This document shows, piece after piece, positions 5,497-8,475 of a DNA stretch of 8,475 nt (within the stretch, counting starts at the first letter, position 1; each line of letters opens with the position of its first letter). The stretch lies in contig JAZGBC010000270.1 of NCBI GenBank assembly GCA_036444495.1, positions 1 to 8,475 of the forward strand, written 5' to 3'. The notes beneath the pieces are model-generated. The model was given only the letters and a program-made list of their open reading frames with translations. It was not told the origin of the DNA and did no database searches. Made by a program: the position numbers and the translations under genes. This stretch comes from JAZGBC01 sp036444495 (GTDB taxonomy: Bacteria > Pseudomonadota > Alphaproteobacteria > Kiloniellales > J153).

Positions 5497-6279
5497 TCAA
5501 GGTGTCGCGAAAGGCCGTAGCCGCCCATCGCCCAGGATCGCCTGCCAAGAGGCAAGCGCGGCGAGCGCCGCCGTATCGGCCCGAAGCAACCGCGGCCCCA
5601 GACCGACCGGGGTAACAAAAGGCAGATCGCGAAGGGCGTCAAGTTCGCTTTGTGCAAAGCCGCCCTCCGGTCCCGTCATAACGGCCCAGGGACTCTCCAC
5701 GCCCTCACCCGCGGCTGCTTCCAGCGCCTCGGCGATGGGCTGCGCCTCGCCCGCCTCGGCGCAAAGCAGAAGGCGCCGATGGCGCGGCCAATCCGCGATC
5801 AGCGCGCCCAAGTCGCAGGCTTCGCGCACCTCGGGCAGGCTCAGGCGCCCGCACTGCTCGGCAGCCTCGCGGGCATTGGCCGCCAGGCGCGCGCGATTGA
5901 CCCGGCTCACCGCCGTATACTTGGTGAAGACCGGCTGCAGCAGCGACACGCCCAGCTCCGTCGCCTTTTCCGCCAAAAAGTCGATGCGCGCCCGCTTGAT
6001 GGGCGCGAAGACCAGCCAGAGGTCGGGCTCGGGCCCCGGCGCCCGGCGCCGGCTCTCGACGGCGAGCGCGCAGCTCCCCTTGCCCAGGCTCTCGATGCGC
6101 GCCAGCCACTCCCCGTCACGCGCGTTGAACAGCGCCACCGCCGCGCCGGATCGCAAGCGCAGGACGCTGCGCAGGTAGTGCGCCCGGTCCGCATCGAGCT
6201 CCACGCCCCCGCCCGCGGCCAGGGTCTCATCCAGATAAAGCCGGGTCTCGATTTTCGCGTCTGCCATGGCCACCGTCAT
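5497..6279 (-). CDS. rsmE: 16S rRNA (uracil(1498)-N(3))-methyltransferase RsmE
   Basis: Methylates N3 of U1498 in 16S rRNA with S-adenosylmethionine, acting on the assembled 30S subunit. Seen (260 aa): an N-terminal PUA-like part with RAHYLRSVLRLRSGAAVALF (32-51); the linker motif KATELGV (105-111) and the EQCGR block (141-145); and the C-terminal SPOUT-knot signatures VMTGPEGGF (200-208) and VGLGPRLLRADTAALAAL (225-242), which form the cofactor pocket. Length is close to the usual ~245 residues. Start: ATG at 6277-6279 gives the longest form; the in-frame ATG at 6265-6267 (MADAKIETRLYL) is equally plausible, has GGTGG nearby, and is farther from a hairpin at 6282-6299 that would mask the ribosome site of the first. 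It is probably cotranscribed with gshA and is divergent from ubiA. Confidence 0.95.
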   Translation of the reverse strand: MTVAMADAKIETRLYLDETLAAGGGVELDADRAHYLRSVLRLRSGAAVALFNARDGEWLARIESLGKGSCALAVESRRRAPGPEPDLWLVFAPIKRARIDFLAEKATELGVSLLQPVFTKYTAVSRVNRARLAANAREAAEQCGRLSLPEVREACDLGALIADWPRHRRLLLCAEAGEAQPIAEALEAAAGEGVESPWAVMTGPEGGFAQSELDALRDLPFVTPVGLGPRLLRADTAALAALASWQAILGDGRLRPFATP

Positions 6280-6281
6280 CG

Positions 6282-6303
6282 CCCGGCTTGAGTGCCGGGT
6301 TTT
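6282..6303. promoter_or_regulatory. Hairpin in the 43-bp rsmE-ubiA divergent gap
   Basis: CCCGGC (6282-6287) pairs perfectly with GCCGGG (6294-6299), loop TTGAGT, then TTTT on the + strand. It resembles a short terminator or attenuator 20 bp before the ubiA start, and on the other strand lies 2 nt before the first possible rsmE ATG. The gap of 43 bp leaves no room for two separate promoters, so at least one must lie inside the opposite gene. Confidence 0.4.
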
Positions 6304-6322
6304 CCGCCGTCAAGATTAGGCC

Positions 6323-7270
6323 ATGTCGGAGCAACCGGGAACTCCCGCGGGCCGCGCGGCCGAAGCCAGTGACATCCTGACCGGCCACTGGGCCGTGCGC
6401 CTGGCGCCGGCGGGTGCCCGCCCCTACCTGCGCCTGATGCGCATCGACCGGCCCATCGGGACCTGGCTGCTGCTTTTTCCCTGCTGGTGGAGCCTGAGCC
6501 TGGCGGCGACGGCCGGAGACAGGCTCCCGGATGCGCGGTTGATCCTGTTGTTCGCCATTGGGGCGCTCGTCATGCGCGGGGCCGGCTGCACGGTCAACGA
6601 CATCGCCGACCGTGATTTCGATGCCCGCGTGGCGCGCACCGCCGGGCGGCCCATCGCCAGCGGCGAGGTCTCGGTGCTCCGGGCCGTGATCTTCCTCGCG
6701 GCCCAACTGGGCCTCGGTCTGCTCATCCTGCTCCAGCTCAACGATTTCGCCATCCTCATCGGCGTGGCCTCCCTGCCCCTGATCGCGGCCTATCCCTTCA
6801 TGAAGCGGTTTACCTACTGGCCCCAGGCGTGGCTGGGGCTGGCCTTCAACTGGGGGGCGCTGCTGGGCTGGGCGGCGGTAACCATCGGGATCGGGCCGCC
6901 CGCGCTGCTGCTCTATGCCGCGGGTATCGCCTGGACGCTGGGCTACGACACGATCTACGCGCATCAGGACAAGGAGGACGACGCGCTGGTCGGCATCAAG
7001 TCCACCGCGCTCAAACTCGGCGCCAGGACGAAGCCCTGGCTGGCCGTCTTCTATGGCCTGGCGGCGCTCCTGTTCTTGGCCGCGGGCGCGGCGGTCGAGA
7101 TCGACTGGCCCTTCTATCTGGCGGTGGCGGGCGTGGCGGTCCACTTCGCCTGGCAGATCGCGACCCTGGACATCGACGATCCGGCCGGCTGCCTCCTGCG
7201 TTTCAAGTCCAACCGCTACGTTGGATGGATATTGCTCGCCGGGATCGTCGGCGCCGGCGCGGTGGTTTAA
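6323..7270 (+). CDS. ubiA: 4-hydroxybenzoate polyprenyltransferase UbiA
   Basis: Attaches the polyprenyl tail to 4-hydroxybenzoate in the inner membrane, the second committed step of ubiquinone synthesis. Seen (315 aa): a soluble N-terminal segment (1-35), then RLMRIDRPIGTWLLLFPCWW entering the first helix, and about eight to nine hydrophobic helices to the C-terminus. The two aspartate-rich motifs that bind the Mg-diphosphate of the prenyl donor are intact: N92-D93-xx-D96-xxx-D100 in NDIADRDFDARVARTAGRPI, and D209-xx-Y212-A-xx-D216-xx-D219 in YDTIYAHQDKEDDALVGIKS. KSNRYVGWILLAGIV closes the protein. This distinguishes it from CyoE/CtaB heme O synthase. AGG lies close to the ATG, so the ribosome site is poor. 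It is divergent from rsmE and converges with the next gene. Confidence 0.96.
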   Translation: MSEQPGTPAGRAAEASDILTGHWAVRLAPAGARPYLRLMRIDRPIGTWLLLFPCWWSLSLAATAGDRLPDARLILLFAIGALVMRGAGCTVNDIADRDFDARVARTAGRPIASGEVSVLRAVIFLAAQLGLGLLILLQLNDFAILIGVASLPLIAAYPFMKRFTYWPQAWLGLAFNWGALLGWAAVTIGIGPPALLLYAAGIAWTLGYDTIYAHQDKEDDALVGIKSTALKLGARTKPWLAVFYGLAALLFLAAGAAVEIDWPFYLAVAGVAVHFAWQIATLDIDDPAGCLLRFKSNRYVGWILLAGIVGAGAVV

Positions 7271-7292
7271 CCCGCGGCGCCTCTGGGGTTAA
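7267..7292. terminator. Inverted repeat spanning two convergent stop codons
   Basis: TTAACCC (7267-7273) and GGGTTAA (7286-7292) are exact complements with a 12-bp spacer. The TAA stop of ubiA (7268-7270) lies in one arm and the TAA stop of the opposing gene (7289-7291) in the other. A symmetric hairpin between convergent genes may act as a weak bidirectional terminator, but no T-tract follows on either side. Confidence 0.35.
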
Positions 7293-8041
7293 GGCCGCTT
7301 GAGGATCTCGAAGTGGGGGGCTTTGCTGGGAACGGCGTTTTGCTGCATTTCCGCGACGAGCGCCTTGCGGCCCTGCGCATTTGTGATGGTTTCCAGGATA
7401 TGCGCGTCCAGCTCGCGGCCCGGGCGGTGACGGTCGCGCACCAGCGCGATCGCCGCTTCCTGGTGCAGCGCCTCGTGCGGCCGGCCCTGCGAGGCCACGG
7501 CGGCCAGGCCCAGCGGCCCCGAGCCGTCGGGCAGGCAGCCGCGCGTGGAAAGATAGACAAAGGCCTGCGTCAACAGCGCCACGGGCCCCGTTTCCAGCGC
7601 CAGCGAGACATCGTTCAGCCGGCCATAGTAGTAGTTTTCGCCGCCCAATTCCGTGCCGTGCATGCGCTTTAGCTGCGCCTCGCCGAGCCAATTGACGTAG
7701 ACCTCGGCACGCGCGCCGGGCGTGTGCTGCAGGTTGGCCGCGATCGAGCCGTACTGGGTGACGTGCGCCGAATAGACCACGTCGTAATCGCCGAGCCAGG
7801 CGCGGGAGACCGGGATCTCGGCCTCATCCCCGAACTTGCGGCGCAGCTGTTCGGGCGAGCGGTTGGAGCCATGCCCGATCACCGGCGTGCGGTCGGCGAA
7901 GAGCGCGGCCTGGTCCGTCCCCGCCGCCAGGGGTTCGGCCCGGCCCGCGCGGAACAGGTAGGAGGCGCCGGGCACCGGGAAGGGATAGGACTTGGCGAGC
8001 GCCAGGCGCTCCGCGTCGGCTTCGGGAAATTTCCAGGGCAA
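7289..8041 (-). CDS. Protein of uncertain function with a gamma-glutamylcyclotransferase-like signature
   Basis: A 250-residue protein with no membrane segment or signal peptide. Seen: VIGHGSNRSPEQL (54-66) resembles the YGSN loop of the GGCT/AIG2-like fold. It is followed by AWLGDYDVVYSAH and AANLQHTPGARAEVYVNWL (101-119), like the fold's strand pair before LKRMHGTELGGENYYYGRL (124-142), where E131 could be the fold's acidic residue. The C-terminal half (150-250) matches nothing I recognise. Known: GGCT-fold proteins release 5-oxoproline from gamma-glutamyl peptides; gshA 2 kb away makes such peptides, but that link is only suggestive. Start: no ATG is available; TTG at 8039-8041 is the longest start, without a Shine-Dalgarno; GTG at residue 23 (V23) is an alternative. 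The frame opens right after the TAG of the upstream gene. I am sure it is a gene, not of its function. Confidence 0.75.
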   Translation of the reverse strand: MPWKFPEADAERLALAKSYPFPVPGASYLFRAGRAEPLAAGTDQAALFADRTPVIGHGSNRSPEQLRRKFGDEAEIPVSRAWLGDYDVVYSAHVTQYGSIAANLQHTPGARAEVYVNWLGEAQLKRMHGTELGGENYYYGRLNDVSLALETGPVALLTQAFVYLSTRGCLPDGSGPLGLAAVASQGRPHEALHQEAAIALVRDRHRPGRELDAHILETITNAQGRKALVAEMQQNAVPSKAPHFEILKRP

Positions 8042-8074
8042 GGCCGGCCGGGCCGTCTTGAGCCGCCGCGGCGG

Positions 8075-8287
8075 CTAGTCGGTGCAGGGCGGCGGGGCGT
8101 CCGGGTCGATGCACTCGATGCGGTAGCGCGTGGTGCAGTGGTCCACGCTCTGCCAGGCGTGCCTGGCCCACTCTTCCTTGGCGGCCTCGTAGTCGGTAAA
8201 AGGCCCGAACCACTCTTCCCCGGATCCCACGGTTTCCTGGAACCGTGTGTCGCCGTACTCACCGCCGACGACCCAAAACTTCGTCAT
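8075..8287 (-). CDS. DUF4170-type small protein
   Basis: A 70-residue soluble protein: MTKFWVVGGEYGDTRFQETV at the start, EEWFGPFTDYEAAKEEWARHAW in the middle (about 24-45) and HCTTRYRIECID before a proline-rich tail. The pattern of WVVGGEY, the GPF-x-DYEAAK-x-W helix and YRIE matches the short DUF4170 proteins common in alphaproteobacteria; their role is unknown to me. The ATG at 8285-8287 has AGAAGGG upstream, a good ribosome site. It ends in TAG, and the next gene runs on in the same frame with 33 bp between this stop and its TTG, so the two are probably cotranscribed. The family assignment is from recall of the sequence pattern and was not searched. Confidence 0.85.
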   Translation of the reverse strand: MTKFWVVGGEYGDTRFQETVGSGEEWFGPFTDYEAAKEEWARHAWQSVDHCTTRYRIECIDPDAPPPCTD

Positions 8288-8310
8288 TCCCCAGCACCCT
8301 TCTACTTTAA

Positions 8311-8328
8311 CCGGAAAAGGAATTCCGG
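8311..8328. repeat. Short inverted repeat upstream of the DUF4170 gene
   Basis: CCGGAA (8311-8316) and TTCCGG (8323-8328) are exact complements around AAGGAA, centred about 32 bp before the ATG. It could be an operator or a leader hairpin; nothing identifies a regulator. Confidence 0.3.
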
Positions 8329-8349
8329 CTGCCGGACAGTCGAATCCAT

Positions 8350-8392
8350 AGATGTTATCCTGTTTATCTTAGAAAACCATAAAAAAATACAC
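8350..8392 (-). promoter_or_regulatory. AT-rich patch, likely promoter region for the DUF4170 gene
   Basis: A sharp AT-rich patch (GTTATCC, TTTATC, ATAAAAAAATAC) about 60-105 bp upstream of the DUF4170 start, in otherwise GC-rich DNA. GATAAC on the - strand is a possible -10 hexamer, but a matching -35 is not clear. The remaining 8393-8475 holds no supported gene. Confidence 0.3.
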
Positions 8393-8475
8393 AGGCGGGA
8401 AACTCGCTCGAATTCGACCTCGCCCGTCCAGAAAGCGCCATAAGCGCCCGGCCCGCAAGAAAAAACCAGGCTTCA

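Noticed and set aside
6227..7144. 305-codon - strand frame opposite ubiA
   Set aside because: Antisense shadow rich in Arg, Gln, Gly and Pro; ubiA carries both aspartate motifs.
8366..8475. Open - strand frames running in from the right edge
   Set aside because: Several frames are open for 30-55 codons but none shows a start, family pattern or preference; too short to call a partial gene.

Overview
The window looks like an ordinary chromosomal segment from a GC-rich alphaproteobacterium, probably Rhodospirillales-like. This is judged from the gene families: an alpha/plant-type glutamate-cysteine ligase, a short DUF4170-type protein, a UbiA next to RsmE next to GshA, a PleC/DivJ-style histidine kinase, and a CtrA-like TTAA-N7-TTAAC site. 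I see seven intact or near-intact protein genes of known family, one further gene of uncertain function, and one gene truncated by the left edge. No transposase, phage gene, CRISPR array, tRNA or rRNA was found.

Left part (1-2080). A leftward gene enters at the edge with a signal-peptide-like N-terminus, possibly coxB judging from the usual tldD neighbourhood. It is divergent from tldD, a rightward metalloprotease gene. The ~500-bp gap between them has no convincing gene but holds an almost perfect 66-bp palindrome (445-510) that resembles a small non-autonomous insertion. tldD converges on a leftward membrane histidine kinase (2078-3070) that has no response regulator beside it.

Middle (3071-4097). 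Two AT-richer regulatory stretches flank a leftward RidA-like gene (3410-3796). The one upstream of the kinase carries a pair of similar dyads 63 bp apart. The one upstream of ridA is the most structured non-coding region in the window. It has a tandem duplication of the start-codon region, a 9-bp inverted repeat, a CtrA-like site with a third TTAA half-site and a GANTC site, three abutting hairpins, and a good Rho-independent terminator that faces right although both flanking genes run left. I infer a possible small RNA on the + strand.

Right part (4098-8475). gshA and rsmE form a leftward pair (31-bp gap), divergent from ubiA across only 43 bp. Together these concern glutathione synthesis, 16S rRNA U1498 methylation and ubiquinone prenylation. 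ubiA converges on a second leftward pair: a DUF4170-type gene followed, in the same reading frame after a TAG, by a protein with a faint gamma-glutamylcyclotransferase-like signature.

The protein genes are mostly housekeeping. I do not see a new defence or mobile system. The items most worth checking are the palindrome at 445-510 and the candidate CtrA-controlled RNA at 3919-4043.
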